Shown: positions 27,825 through 36,188 of the stretch, one piece after another
How the letters are laid out: each line of letters begins with the position of its first letter
Position numbering within the stretch: position 1 is the first letter of the stretch
Assembly (NCBI RefSeq): GCF_007747215.1
Contig: NZ_CP036273.1
Coordinates: 5,564,322-5,628,321, forward strand
Reading direction: 5' to 3'
Length of the DNA stretch: 64,000 nt
Source: Urbifossiella limnaea
GTDB taxonomy: Bacteria; Planctomycetota; Planctomycetia; Gemmatales; Gemmataceae
Translations under genes and position numbers: made by a program
Notes under the pieces: generated by a model
The model's database searches: none
What the model was told of the DNA's origin: nothing
What the model saw: the letters and a program-made list of their open reading frames with translations, nothing else

Positions 27825-29336
27825 TCAGCCGCCGCGGATCGCCCACCGCGCGAGGTACGCTTCCACCTCGGCCATGGTGCTCTGCCGGCCGGCGAAGCCG
27901 ACGTGCCCGTCCGGCCGCACGAGGTAGATCGCGTCCCGCGCGACGCCCACGCGCCGGCACGCCGCCGACCACGCGAACCGCTCCACCCGCAACCCCGCCC
28001 GTGACGCCACGTCGCGCAGGGCCACTCCCACGTCGCCGTAAACGTGCAGTTGCCACTCGCGGTTCGCCAGCGGCGCGAAGTTGTCGGGCTCACCGAGCCA
28101 CGGCAGCCGGTCGCCGGCGCGGACTCGGCCGGCACCGCCGGCGCTCAGCGGGCTCGGGCGGTACTCGATCCGCGTCTGCGAGATGAGGCGGAACATCTGC
28201 CGCCGCAGCGCCGGCACCTGGACCGCCAGTGGCAGCACGCGCGGCATCACCACCCGCCGCATCAGCCAGCCGCGGACGCCGCCGCCGACCAGGAACCCGA
28301 ACGCCCGGTCGGTCGTGTCCACGAGTACCCGCGCGAAGCGGATCCGCTCCGCCTCGTAGCTGTCGAGCACGTCCGGGGCTGCGGTCCCGCGCAGCGCCGC
28401 GGCCAGCTTCCACGCCAGGTTGACGGCGTCGCCGATGCCGGTGTTCATCCCCTGCCCGCCGGCCGGGCTGTGGACGTGGCCGGCGTCGCCGGCGAGGAAC
28501 GCCCGGCCGACGCGGAACCGCTCCGCGACGCGGTGGTGGACGTGGTACGTCGAGAACCAGTTCACCAAGGTCGTGCGGAGGCCGAGCAACTGCTCGGCGA
28601 TGGGCCGCACGTCGTCGAACGTCAGGTCGGTGCGCTCCGCGAGCTCGGCGGGAAGGATGCCGATGAGGCGGACCATGCCGTCGCGGCGGACCGGGAAGCC
28701 GAGACAAAACGTGTCGCGGCCGAGGCTGGCGTTCACGAACGCGCCCGGCGACCAGCCCTCGCCGGCCACGTCGGCGACGTAGAAGCGGCTGTCGTACTTC
28801 GCGCCCGGGAAGCCGACGCCGAGCGCGCGGCGGACGGCGCTGTGTGAGCCGTCGCAGCCGCAGAGGTAGGCGTGCTCGGATTCCGACTCGGTGCCGCCGG
28901 CACGGAGGCGGGCGAACACGCGGCCGGGTGTCTGGCGCACGCCGACGAGTTCGGTATTCCACTCGACCGCGACGCCGGCGTCGCCGAGCAGACGGAGGAG
29001 GTAGCGCTCGTGGTCGTCCTGCGGGTAGCTGAGGACGAAGGGGAACGGGCTGATGCCGGCGCCGATGTCGCCGAGGGAGAACCGGGCGACGAGGCGGCCG
29101 CGGTCCCAGAAGCGGCCGCCGGACATGAGGAGGCCGCCGGCCACGACCCCGTCGGCGACGCCGAGTTGCCGGTAGAACTCGAGCACGCGGGCCTGCACGG
29201 CCATCGCACGGGAGGCGAGCCCGGGGCCGGGCGCCTTGTCCACGACGCGGGGGCGTACGCCGGCGCGGGCGAGCCAGAGTGCGAGGACGAGCCCGGTGGG
29301 GCCGGCGCCGGCGACGAACACCTCGGGGCCGGTCAT
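27825..29336 (-). CDS. FAD-dependent aromatic-type monooxygenase
   Basis: A 503-residue flavoprotein of the PheA/TfdB/UbiH class, which hydroxylates aromatic or polyketide substrates using NAD(P)H and oxygen. The FAD site is VFVAGAGPTGLVLALWLARA at the N-terminus. The second FAD motif FLAGDAGHVHSPAGGQGMN is near residue 280, with GIGDAVNLAWKLAAALRG after it. A thioredoxin-like C-terminal domain is present (about 400-503). The start ATG at 29336 overlaps the stop of the upstream gene (ATGA), so the two are probably coupled. Substrate unknown. Confidence 0.88.
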   Translation of the reverse strand: MTGPEVFVAGAGPTGLVLALWLARAGVRPRVVDKAPGPGLASRAMAVQARVLEFYRQLGVADGVVAGGLLMSGGRFWDRGRLVARFSLGDIGAGISPFPFVLSYPQDDHERYLLRLLGDAGVAVEWNTELVGVRQTPGRVFARLRAGGTESESEHAYLCGCDGSHSAVRRALGVGFPGAKYDSRFYVADVAGEGWSPGAFVNASLGRDTFCLGFPVRRDGMVRLIGILPAELAERTDLTFDDVRPIAEQLLGLRTTLVNWFSTYHVHHRVAERFRVGRAFLAGDAGHVHSPAGGQGMNTGIGDAVNLAWKLAAALRGTAAPDVLDSYEAERIRFARVLVDTTDRAFGFLVGGGVRGWLMRRVVMPRVLPLAVQVPALRRQMFRLISQTRIEYRPSPLSAGGAGRVRAGDRLPWLGEPDNFAPLANREWQLHVYGDVGVALRDVASRAGLRVERFAWSAACRRVGVARDAIYLVRPDGHVGFAGRQSTMAEVEAYLARWAIRGG

Positions 29337-30121
29337 TGCAGGTCGACGTCGAACGTGCTCGCCCCGGCCGGGGCGACGAACGTCAGCCCGGACGTGTCGG
29401 CGGCCGCGTACCGGGCCGGCAGCACCGCCTTGCCGTTGGCCGTCGCGGTGACCGTAACCGCGTACCGGCCGGCCACGAGGGTCGCCCGGTAGGTCGCGTC
29501 GGCGCCGGTCTTGGCCGTCACCGCGGGCACCCCGACCATGCGGTCGAGCGTCGTAAACGTCAGCGTTGCGTCGGCCACCGGCTGCCCCTTGTACGTCACC
29601 TTCCCCTTCACCTCGGGGCCGCCGGCCGCGCCCTTCTTCACCTCGGGCACCGTAGTCTTCTTCGGCTCGGGGGTGGTGGTCTTCTTCGGCTCCGGTTCCG
29701 TCGTCTTCTTGGGCTCCGGCGTCACCGTCTTCTTCGGCTCCGGGGTCACCGTCTTCTTCGGCTCCGGGACGACGGCGCCTTTCACCGGCTCCTTCAGGTC
29801 GGAGCGGACCTTCTCGATGGCCTCGTGCAGCAGGAACGCCTTCTTCGCCGCGTCCGACTCCCTGGCGGCGGCGGCGAGGCCGTCGTCGATGGCGGCCTGG
29901 GTGGCGGGGCGGTGGGCCAGCAGCGGGCGGGAGGTGCGGAGGGCGCCTTCGTACAGACGGAACGCCCCGGCGTAGTCCTTCCCCTGGTTGTACAGGTCGG
30001 CCCCGGAGTTGTGGACGCCGGCCAGCGAGTCGCGCAGCGCCTTGTCGAAGACCGGGTCGGCGGCCCCGGCCGCGCCGGCGACGAGGGCCGCGAGAGCTGC
30101 GGCGAGGAACAGGCGGGACAT
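29333..30121 (-). CDS. Exported protein with PEPKKT repeats and carboxypeptidase-regulatory-like domain
   Basis: A 262-residue protein with a signal peptide (LFLAAALAALVAGAAGA). A helical N-terminal region is followed by about six 8-residue repeats of the form PEPKKTVT (about residues 117-160) and a C-terminal beta domain (KVTYKGQPVADATLTFTT) of the carboxypeptidase-regulatory type. The repeat is likely an extended, positively charged spacer. It shares four bases with the monooxygenase gene downstream. Confidence 0.78.
   Translation of the reverse strand: MSRLFLAAALAALVAGAAGAADPVFDKALRDSLAGVHNSGADLYNQGKDYAGAFRLYEGALRTSRPLLAHRPATQAAIDDGLAAAARESDAAKKAFLLHEAIEKVRSDLKEPVKGAVVPEPKKTVTPEPKKTVTPEPKKTTEPEPKKTTTPEPKKTTVPEVKKGAAGGPEVKGKVTYKGQPVADATLTFTTLDRMVGVPAVTAKTGADATYRATLVAGRYAVTVTATANGKAVLPARYAAADTSGLTFVAPAGASTFDVDLQ
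29640..29770. repeat. 24-base tandem coding repeat
   Basis: Five to six imperfect copies of a 24-base unit (gtcttcttcggctccggggt) encode the PEPKKT(V/T) repeats of the protein above. Such arrays change copy number by slippage. Confidence 0.8.
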
Positions 30122-30246
30122 GGTTCGGACTCCGACGGGAGTGGGTTCGGTAGGTCGCGGGCATCATACGCCGGCCGCCCGGTCGCGGCAGTGGCGGTTA
30201 CCACCCCCGCCGGCGACAATGCCCCCGTCCCCTCCCGGAGTTTCCC

Positions 30247-30927
30247 ATGCGCACGTTCCTGGCGGTCGCCTTCACGTCCGCCCTGGCCACCCTCGCCGCC
30301 GGCCAGCCCGCCGCCCCCGTGCCGCTGTTCAACGGCAAAGACCTGACCGGCTGGAAGGCGTTCGGCCGGCTCGTGAAGGACGGCCCAACCACGCCGATCG
30401 ACGCGAAAGACACCTGGAGCGTGACGGACGGCGTGCTGCGGTGTACGGGGAAGCCGACGGGCTACCTCGCCACCGAGGCCGAGTACGGCGACTACGAGCT
30501 GACACTGAGGTGGCGCTACCCGGCGGGCCTGAAGGGCGGCAACAGCGGCGTGCTGCTCCACGTGCAGAAGGCGGACGTGGTGTGGCCGGTGAGCGTGGAG
30601 GCGCAACTGCGGGCCGGCCGCGCCGGCGACATCTGGCTGCAAACGGCCGCCGAGGTGAAGCTGACCGTGGACCCGGCCCGCCGCGACGCCGACGACAAGA
30701 CGAAGCGGCACGTCTGGCGCAGCCCGAAGGACGAGGTCGTGGAGCGGCCGGCGGGCGAGTGGAACGACTACCGCATCGCGTGCCGCGGAGGGTCGGTCGA
30801 GCTGGCGGTGAACGGCCGCGTCGTGAACGGCGGCACCGACTGCAACCTGACGCGCGGCCGCATCGCTCTCCAGTCCGAGGGAACGGACGTGGAATTCAAG
30901 GACATTACGATCCGGCCGCTGAAGTAA
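30247..30927 (+). CDS. Exported DUF1080 (3-keto-disaccharide hydrolase-like) protein
   Basis: A 226-residue protein with a signal peptide (VAFTSALATLAAGQPAA) and the DUF1080 fold. LFNGKDLTGWKAFG opens the domain, followed by EAEYGDYELTLRWRYPAGLK and GNSGVLLHVQ, and it ends with GRIALQSEGTDVEFKDITIR. Some DUF1080 members cleave 3-keto-glycosides; others have unknown substrates. The family is heavily expanded in planctomycetes. Its last 23 bases overlap the end of miaA on the opposite strand. Confidence 0.9.
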   Translation: MRTFLAVAFTSALATLAAGQPAAPVPLFNGKDLTGWKAFGRLVKDGPTTPIDAKDTWSVTDGVLRCTGKPTGYLATEAEYGDYELTLRWRYPAGLKGGNSGVLLHVQKADVVWPVSVEAQLRAGRAGDIWLQTAAEVKLTVDPARRDADDKTKRHVWRSPKDEVVERPAGEWNDYRIACRGGSVELAVNGRVVNGGTDCNLTRGRIALQSEGTDVEFKDITIRPLK

Positions 30928-31858
30928 CGGCACCCCACGCCCGCAGCGCCTGCTCGGCCGCGTCGGGCGCGTCTGCCGGGACGCCGACAAGCGTCGGCAG
31001 GTGGCGGAACCACGTCAGCTGCCGCTTGGCGAACTGCCGGGTGCGGGTGCGGATCTGGTCCGCGGTGGCGTCCAGGTCTGCGCCCGGCGTGTCGAGGTAG
31101 TCCCACAGTTCGCGGTAGCCGAGCGCCTGCGCCGCCTCGCGGCTGATCGGCCGCTCGCGCAGCCGCCGGGCCTCGTCCAGCCAGCCGGCGTCGAGCATCG
31201 CCCCGACGCGGCGGTTGATCCGGTCGTACAGCATCTCGCGCGGCAGCTCCAACACCACACCGGGGATCGCGGCCGGCGGCGGGGCGGATTCGCCAGCAAA
31301 AGCAGCCGTGTCCCAGCCCTGCTGCCACGCCGAGATCGGCTTGCCGGTCAGCTCGAAGACTTCGAGCGCCCGCACCACGCGGCGTACGTCGTTGGGGTGG
31401 AGCCGCGCCGCCGTCTTCGCGTCGGCCGCCGCCAGCCGGGCGTGCAGCGCCTCCTTCCCGACGCGCTCGGCCTCCGCTTCGAGCCGCTGCCGCAACTCGG
31501 GATCGCCGGGCGGGCCGTCGAACAGGCCGTGGAGCAGCGCCTTGAGGTAGAACGGCGTGCCGCCGACGAACAGCGGCCGCTTCCCGCGCGCGGCCAGCTC
31601 GCGGCTCACCGCGGCGGCGCGGCCCAGCCACCACGCCACGGTGCCGCTCTCGGACGGGTCGAGTTCGTCGACGAGGTGGTGCGGTACGGCGGCGCGCTCG
31701 GCCGCGGTCGGCTTCGCGGTGCCGACGTCCATGCCGCGGTAGACGGTCATCGAGTCCGTCGCCACGACCTCGGCCCCGAGCCGCGGCGCGACGGCGAGCG
31801 CGAGCGCCGTCTTGCCGCACGCGGTGGGGCCGGTCAGGATCAGGGCGTTCGGGAACAT
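30905..31858 (-). CDS. miaA: tRNA dimethylallyltransferase
   Basis: A 317-residue enzyme that transfers a dimethylallyl group to A37 of tRNAs reading UNN codons. The P-loop GPTACGKTAL begins at residue 10. ATDSMTVYRGMDVGTAKPT and HHLVDELDP match the tRNA-binding and catalytic regions, with FVGGTPFYLKALLHGLFDGP after them. The start ATG at 31858 is the only one in front of the P-loop. The C-terminus overlaps the DUF1080 gene tail to tail. Confidence 0.93.
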   Translation of the reverse strand: MFPNALILTGPTACGKTALALAVAPRLGAEVVATDSMTVYRGMDVGTAKPTAAERAAVPHHLVDELDPSESGTVAWWLGRAAAVSRELAARGKRPLFVGGTPFYLKALLHGLFDGPPGDPELRQRLEAEAERVGKEALHARLAAADAKTAARLHPNDVRRVVRALEVFELTGKPISAWQQGWDTAAFAGESAPPPAAIPGVVLELPREMLYDRINRRVGAMLDAGWLDEARRLRERPISREAAQALGYRELWDYLDTPGADLDATADQIRTRTRQFAKRQLTWFRHLPTLVGVPADAPDAAEQALRAWGAVTSAAGS

Positions 31859-31881
31859 GGCAGGATTGTAGCGCTCCGCCG

Positions 31882-33528
31882 TCACTCGCGCGCCAGGTCG
31901 TAGATGAGGAACGTGTGCGTCCGGCCGACCGGCTCGCGCGCCAGCACCCACTCGGAAGCAACGCGCGTGGACGGTGTGATGCAGCGGTTGCCGTACAGCG
32001 ACGTGACCGACACTGCCAACAGCCCGCGGCCGGCGACCCCGGGCAGCTGGTCGCCGCGGGTCAGCTTGGCGTGGCTGACGGGGACGTGGCGGAACGGCGG
32101 GTACAGGATGTCGGGGTCGGTGCCGTAGTACCACACGGCCAGCGGCCGGCCGCCGCCTTGGGCCGCGTACCACGCCTTCAACTCAGGCAGGCCCTGGCCC
32201 CAGTCGAAATTCGAGTCGTGCAAGTGCGTGTAGCCGAGCGCCGGGTCGCCCCACAGGCGGTTGAAGTAGCCGAGGCCGTGCGGCCACGCCGACAGCGAGA
32301 CGCCGGCCGTGACGGCAACGAGCCCACAGCCGACCCACCGGAGTACCCCGCGACTCGCGGCAGCTGCGGCGCACACGTAGGCCACGGCCATCAGCGTGAA
32401 CATGAACCGCACGCCGATCTGCACGCGGCAGTTGAGGCTGAACAGCAGCAGCAGCAGGGCGAACCACCCGGCCGGCGTGTTCCACGCCCGCGGCCGCACG
32501 GCCAGCGTCAGCAGCACGAGCAGCAGCGCCGGCAGGGGCGTCTTCATTGCCAGGGCCAGCGGGAAGTACCTGAGCGTGGCGCGGTCGTGCCACTCGCCAA
32601 GGAGGTACGTGCCGTGCCCGCGGAAGTTGTGCTTCACCTGCTGGACCATCGCCTCACCGGCGTTCGGAAAGACGCGCAGGTGTGTGCTCACGGGCACGAG
32701 CACGTCCTTGACCGGCCCGTCGGGCAGCCCCGCGGCCCAGGTGACGAACGTCGGCTCGACCACCCAGTCGGACCCGGTGTAGACGAACACCAGGGTGAAG
32801 CCGACGAGCAGTGACACCGCGATGTCCTTGCGCAACCCGTGGCAGGCGTGCCAGACGTGGGCCGCTCGGCCGATCCAGCCCGTTCCCGGTGTCGGCGTGA
32901 GCGCCCCGGCCTTCGCCAGGTGCCACAGGCCGATCACCACGAGCGCCTGCACGCCGAACACCATGCCGCTGGCCTTGGCCAGCGTCGCCAGCCCGAAGCA
33001 CACGCCGGGCACGAATACGCGCGGCCACCAGCCGCGGCCGGCGCCTTGGTGGGCGTGGTACACCAGCGCCAGCATCATCGCCACGATGGGGATGTCGGTG
33101 GTCGCCAGCGCCGCGTGGCCGAGGAGGTTCGGGTCGAAGCCGACGAGGCCGACGGCGATGCGGCCGCCCCACACGCCGCCCCAGGTCCGGCCGAGCCGCA
33201 TCGCGTACAGGAGCAGTAGCCACCAGAACGGCAGGTTCGCGGCCCGCGCCGCGGGGAGGATCACGTCCATCTCGCGGTAGACGTGGAACGGCTCGCCGCG
33301 GCCGCGCTCCCACAGGTAGAGCGGTAGCGTCTGTGCGTCGACGGCGAGTGGCAGGGTGCCGGCCGACATAAGAGGTTTGTTGCTGCCGGTGCGCCAGGCG
33401 TTGAGCCCCGAGGCAAGGTAGAACGGCTCGTCGAACGTGGCACCGAGCTCGGCCGCGGCCGTGACGCACCACGCCGACGAGTACACGCCGACGAGCAAGA
33501 GCCACAGCGCGTCCGGCCACCGCTTCAT
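31882..33528 (-). CDS. Multi-pass membrane protein, glycosyltransferase 39-like
   Basis: A 548-residue protein with about 10-12 transmembrane helices. The N-terminal loop after the first helix contains ELGATFDEPFYLASGLNAWR, the acidic loop typical of GT39/ArnT-type glycosyltransferases that use lipid-linked sugars. A large C-terminal periplasmic domain ends the protein. The donor and acceptor are not known. The start at 33528 precedes the first helix. It follows miaA's start with a 23-base gap on the same strand. Confidence 0.8.
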   Translation of the reverse strand: MKRWPDALWLLLVGVYSSAWCVTAAAELGATFDEPFYLASGLNAWRTGSNKPLMSAGTLPLAVDAQTLPLYLWERGRGEPFHVYREMDVILPAARAANLPFWWLLLLYAMRLGRTWGGVWGGRIAVGLVGFDPNLLGHAALATTDIPIVAMMLALVYHAHQGAGRGWWPRVFVPGVCFGLATLAKASGMVFGVQALVVIGLWHLAKAGALTPTPGTGWIGRAAHVWHACHGLRKDIAVSLLVGFTLVFVYTGSDWVVEPTFVTWAAGLPDGPVKDVLVPVSTHLRVFPNAGEAMVQQVKHNFRGHGTYLLGEWHDRATLRYFPLALAMKTPLPALLLVLLTLAVRPRAWNTPAGWFALLLLLFSLNCRVQIGVRFMFTLMAVAYVCAAAAASRGVLRWVGCGLVAVTAGVSLSAWPHGLGYFNRLWGDPALGYTHLHDSNFDWGQGLPELKAWYAAQGGGRPLAVWYYGTDPDILYPPFRHVPVSHAKLTRGDQLPGVAGRGLLAVSVTSLYGNRCITPSTRVASEWVLAREPVGRTHTFLIYDLARE

Positions 33529-33640
33529 GCCGCACCTCGCCCGGGGGGATAGCGAGGCGGGGTGGGTTCTGCAAGCCGGGCTACGGCGCGACGGAAATAC
33601 AAGTTGGGGCGAAATACACGGACCAGGCGCTCTCGAACCC

Positions 33641-33718
33641 GGCGAGCCGGGGGCATCAGCCCCCGGATTCGTGGGGCGCGTGTCACGAGAATCCGAGGGC
33701 TCACGCCCCCGGCTCGCT
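33641..33718. repeat. Inverted repeat overlapping a gene end
   Basis: Arms at 33641-33673 and 33684-33718 (ggcgagccgggggcatcagc and onward) pair with a few mismatches. The right arm supplies the stop codon and last residues (PSEPGA) of the gene at 33701. Confidence 0.8.
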
Positions 33719-34195
33719 GGGTGGTGTCGCGGAGCCGAGCCAGAACTGTTCGAGTTCGATGAGCGAACAGCCTTCGCCAAGAGCAACATTGCGGCAGGCA
33801 GTGATGATCTGCAGGTACGCAGGGTAGTCCGTGATCCCGTTGATCGGACCATTCAGTTGGAGCAATCTCGCCAATACTTCCGGGCTGACTTTTCGCTTGG
33901 GGCTGGCGGCTAACTCGCTAAGCCCCGACCACAGACCGCCGTCGATGGGCGGATGGAGTACGTCCCGGAGTCCGGGCCGGCCGAGGTCGCCGACATACGC
34001 TGCCGTCTTGAGGTAGACGTTCAACATCTTGACGGCCCACCCGACTACGAGCCGATTGCTTCGGTTACATAACGCGCTCGTGCTGTCCCTGTGCCAGTCG
34101 TCAAACTCAGTGGGAGTGATCGGCGTTCCAGGCAGTAAAACCGTGCCGAATACGACGTTGTCAAGAAGCGGATAGACCTCGATTCGTGACTTCAC
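33701..34195 (-). CDS. Protein of unknown function, 5' end cut off by IS insertion
   Basis: A 164-residue reading frame with no recognised family; GC is lower than in the flanking genes, suggesting transfer. The first available start is a GTG at 34195 with a poor ribosome site. The frame stays open past it to 34241, the exact left edge of the IS3 element (YYARWTALSALKRSP). On the other side of the element an AGGAG and GTG with 12 good codons remain (35476-35513). The natural gene therefore probably began there. Joining the parts after removing the element and one target copy leaves a one-base mismatch in frame. The C-terminus is built from the repeat at 33641-33718. Confidence 0.6.
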   Translation of the reverse strand: MKSRIEVYPLLDNVVFGTVLLPGTPITPTEFDDWHRDSTSALCNRSNRLVVGWAVKMLNVYLKTAAYVGDLGRPGLRDVLHPPIDGGLWSGLSELAASPKRKVSPEVLARLLQLNGPINGITDYPAYLQIITACRNVALGEGCSLIELEQFWLGSATPPSEPGA

Positions 34196-34303
34196 CGGAG
34201 ATCGCTTGAGGGCGGACAGTGCCGTCCACCGTGCGTAGTATAGTGGACCCCGAAAACTGGACCGCCGGTTAAGCTACACCGGCGAGCCAGGAAAGGGGAA
34301 CCG

Positions 34304-34591
34304 ATGGCGGGCAAGCGGAAGAGCCACTCGGCGGCGTTCAAGGCTCAGGTCGCCCTGGCGGCGGTCAAGGGTGACAAGACCATCAACGAACTGGCGTCCC
34401 ACTACGGCGTCCACCCGACGTTGATCCACGGGTGGAAGAAGCAACTCCTGGCCGGGGTCGAGGCCGTGTTCGCCTCGGGAGCCAAGACCACCGGACCCCC
34501 GGAGGACAAGACGGCCGAGCTGTTCGAGCAGATCGGGCGACTCAAGGTCGAACTCGACTGGGTGAAAAAAAAATCTGCCCCCCTCGGCTGA
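34304..34591 (+). CDS. IS3-family transposase OrfA
   Basis: A 95-residue DNA-binding subunit with a helix-turn-helix: SAAFKAQVALAAVKGDKTIN, then ELASHYGVHPTLIHGWKKQL (residues 25-45). A leucine-zipper-like helix follows (ELFEQIGRLKVELDWVKKK). It ends just after a run of nine A (34565-34573). OrfB is in the +1 (or -2) frame relative to it. Confidence 0.9.
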   Translation: MAGKRKSHSAAFKAQVALAAVKGDKTINELASHYGVHPTLIHGWKKQLLAGVEAVFASGAKTTGPPEDKTAELFEQIGRLKVELDWVKKKSAPLG

Positions 34592-34604
34592 CGCCCGGCG
34601 GGCG

Positions 34605-35423
34605 TTGATCGACGAGGATCACCCCGAGCTGAGCATCCGCCGGCAGTGCGAGTTGGTCGGTCTGAACCGCTCGACCCGGTACTACGAGCCGACCCCGGAG
34701 ACGCCCGAGAACCTGGAGTTGATGCGGCTCATCGACCAGGAGTACACGGCCCACCCGTTCTTCGGGAGCCGAAAGATCACGCAGTGGCTCATCGGCCGGG
34801 GCCACGAGGTGAACCGCAAGCGGGTGCGGCGGCTGATGCGGGTGATGGGGCTGGAGGCCATCTACCCCAAGCCGAAACTGTCGCTGGCAGGCCGTGGGCA
34901 CAAGGTCTACCCGTACCTGCTGAGGGGCGTGGCGGTCGAGCGGGTCAACCAGGTGTGGAGTGCCGACATCACCTACGTGCCGCTGCCGGGTGGGTTCATG
35001 TACCTGGCGGCGACGATCGACTGGTTCAGCCGGTACGTGGTCGCCTGGCGGCTGTCCAACACGCTCGACGGGGCGTTCTGCCAGGAGATGCTGGAGGAGG
35101 CGTTGGGCCGGGGCAGACCGGAGGTGTTCAACACGGACCAGGGGGTGCAGTTCACGGCCGGTGCGTGGACCGGGCGGCTGGAGCGGGCCGGGGTGGCGGT
35201 GAGCATGGACGGTCGGGGGCGGTGCCTGGACAACGTGCTCGTCGAGCGGCTGTGGCGGAGCGTGAAGTACGAGGACGTGTACCTGAAGGGGTACGAGCGG
35301 GTGCCGGAGTTGGAGGGCGGGCTGCGGGCGTACTTCGGGTTCTACAACACCGAGCGGCGGCACCAGTCCCTGGACTACCGCACCCCGGCCGAGGTGTACG
35401 GCGTCGGGGCCAAGACGGCCTGA
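34605..35423 (+). CDS. IS3-family transposase OrfB (DDE integrase)
   Basis: A 272-residue integrase. HTH_21-type SIRRQCELVGLNRSTRYYEP leads into the catalytic core with Asp in VWSADITYVPL, Asp in FNTDQGVQFT and Glu in NVLVERLWRSVKYEDVYLKG. All three DDE residues are present. The frame is open from 34566, so translation is expected to enter it by frameshifting from orfA rather than from a start codon of its own; TTG 34605 is only a nominal start. Confidence 0.9.
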   Translation: MIDEDHPELSIRRQCELVGLNRSTRYYEPTPETPENLELMRLIDQEYTAHPFFGSRKITQWLIGRGHEVNRKRVRRLMRVMGLEAIYPKPKLSLAGRGHKVYPYLLRGVAVERVNQVWSADITYVPLPGGFMYLAATIDWFSRYVVAWRLSNTLDGAFCQEMLEEALGRGRPEVFNTDQGVQFTAGAWTGRLERAGVAVSMDGRGRCLDNVLVERLWRSVKYEDVYLKGYERVPELEGGLRAYFGFYNTERRHQSLDYRTPAEVYGVGAKTA

Positions 35424-35475
35424 CGAAACAGTAGCGAAGGATCGCCACTTTTTGGTCTAGACAATGGGGTCCACT

Positions 35476-35513
35476 GTATAGTCGTGGATGATCTTCTGTC
35501 GCGGATCAGTCAC
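35476..35513 (-). pseudogene. Severed 5' end of the interrupted gene
   Basis: A GTG at 35513 follows a strong AGGAG (35521-35525 on the opposite strand) with 7-base spacing. It opens VTDPRQKIIHDY, ending at the IS edge. This looks like the true start of the gene whose remainder is at 33701-34241. Confidence 0.5.
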
Positions 35514-35533
35514 GTCACGACTCCTGCGAATGG

Positions 35534-35693
35534 TTTCGTAGCTCGGGTCGAGTCTTCGAGACCCGACGCGGGGTGCGGTTGACGAAAGGTGTTGACCGGG
35601 AAGGAAACCCCCGCGCGGGGTCGTCTCGTGTTCGGACCGGGTAGTCTTTCGCGCCTCGCGTCGGGTCTCGAAGCCTCGACCCGACCTACGAAA
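35534..35693. repeat. Inverted repeat, family B
   Basis: 37-base arms at 35534-35570 and 35657-35693 (tttcgtagctcgggtcgagt and onward) pair with two mismatches around an 86-base centre. The element at 43518-43624 shares the arm start tttcgtaggtcgggt and ttcgagacc. It fills nearly all of the gap between the IS and the cupin gene. Confidence 0.9.
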
Positions 35694-35699
35694 AGCCCG

Positions 35700-36188
35700 C
35701 TACCCCCGCGGCGTCAGCCGGGCGATCTCCTCCGCAAACGCCGGCCACTTCGCCGTCAGCTCGGCCCGGGTCGCGCCGCGGTAGTCGGCGTAGTCGAAGC
35801 CGGGGGCCACGGTGCAGCCCAACAGCGCGAAGCCGTCGGCGCCGACGAGCCGCGTACCCTGCCACACGCCGCCGGGCACCACCAACTGCGGCACCTCGCC
35901 GGCCGCCAAGTCGCTTCCGAGAACCACCTCGCGGCCGCTGCCGTCGGGCCACAGTTGCAGCATCCGCACCGGCGACCCGAAGTAGAAGTGGAACACCTCC
36001 TCGCCCGGCAGGACGTGCAGCTCCGACACATGGCCCGGCTTCAACAGGTAGTAGATCGCCGTCGATACGGCGCGGGTGCCGCCGTGCGCGGACATCATTG
36101 TCGCGCTGCGGTACGTCTCGCGGAAGTAGCCGCCCTCGACCGGGTGTGGCTGCAACTCCAGCACGCGGATCACGTCGGCGGCGGTCAC
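35700..36188 (-). CDS. Cupin, DUF985 family
   Basis: A 162-residue cupin: PVEGGYFRETYRS, STAIYYLLKPGHVSELHVLP and EVFHFYFGSPVRML form the two barrel motifs, followed by QLVVPGGVWQGTRL. The DUF985 family includes plant and bacterial single-domain cupins of unknown substrate. The GTG start at 36188 overlaps the stop of the upstream methyltransferase gene (GTGA), so the two are coupled. Confidence 0.85.
   Translation of the reverse strand: MTAADVIRVLELQPHPVEGGYFRETYRSATMMSAHGGTRAVSTAIYYLLKPGHVSELHVLPGEEVFHFYFGSPVRMLQLWPDGSGREVVLGSDLAAGEVPQLVVPGGVWQGTRLVGADGFALLGCTVAPGFDYADYRGATRAELTAKWPAFAEEIARLTPRG

Larger units (their letters stand above)
34242..35475 (+). mobile_element. IS3-family insertion sequence with 4-bp target duplication
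   Basis: A 1234-base element bounded by perfect 10-base inverted repeats AGTGGACCCC (34242-34251) and GGGGTCCACT (35466-35475). It is flanked by the direct repeat GTAT (34238-34241 and 35476-35479). It carries two consecutive transposase frames, orfA (helix-turn-helix) and orfB (DDE integrase), as in the IS3 family. Both repeats and the target duplication being intact points to a recent insertion. Confidence 0.9.

Noticed and set aside
27825-30167. A 780-codon frame joining the PEPKKT protein region to the monooxygenase
   Set aside because: The N-terminal part is the wrong frame of the repeat protein; the flavoprotein starts at 29336.
33529-35700. Genomic island or prophage around the lower-GC region
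   Set aside because: Only one IS and one interrupted gene are present, with no integrase, tRNA end or phage genes; ordinary genes resume on both sides.
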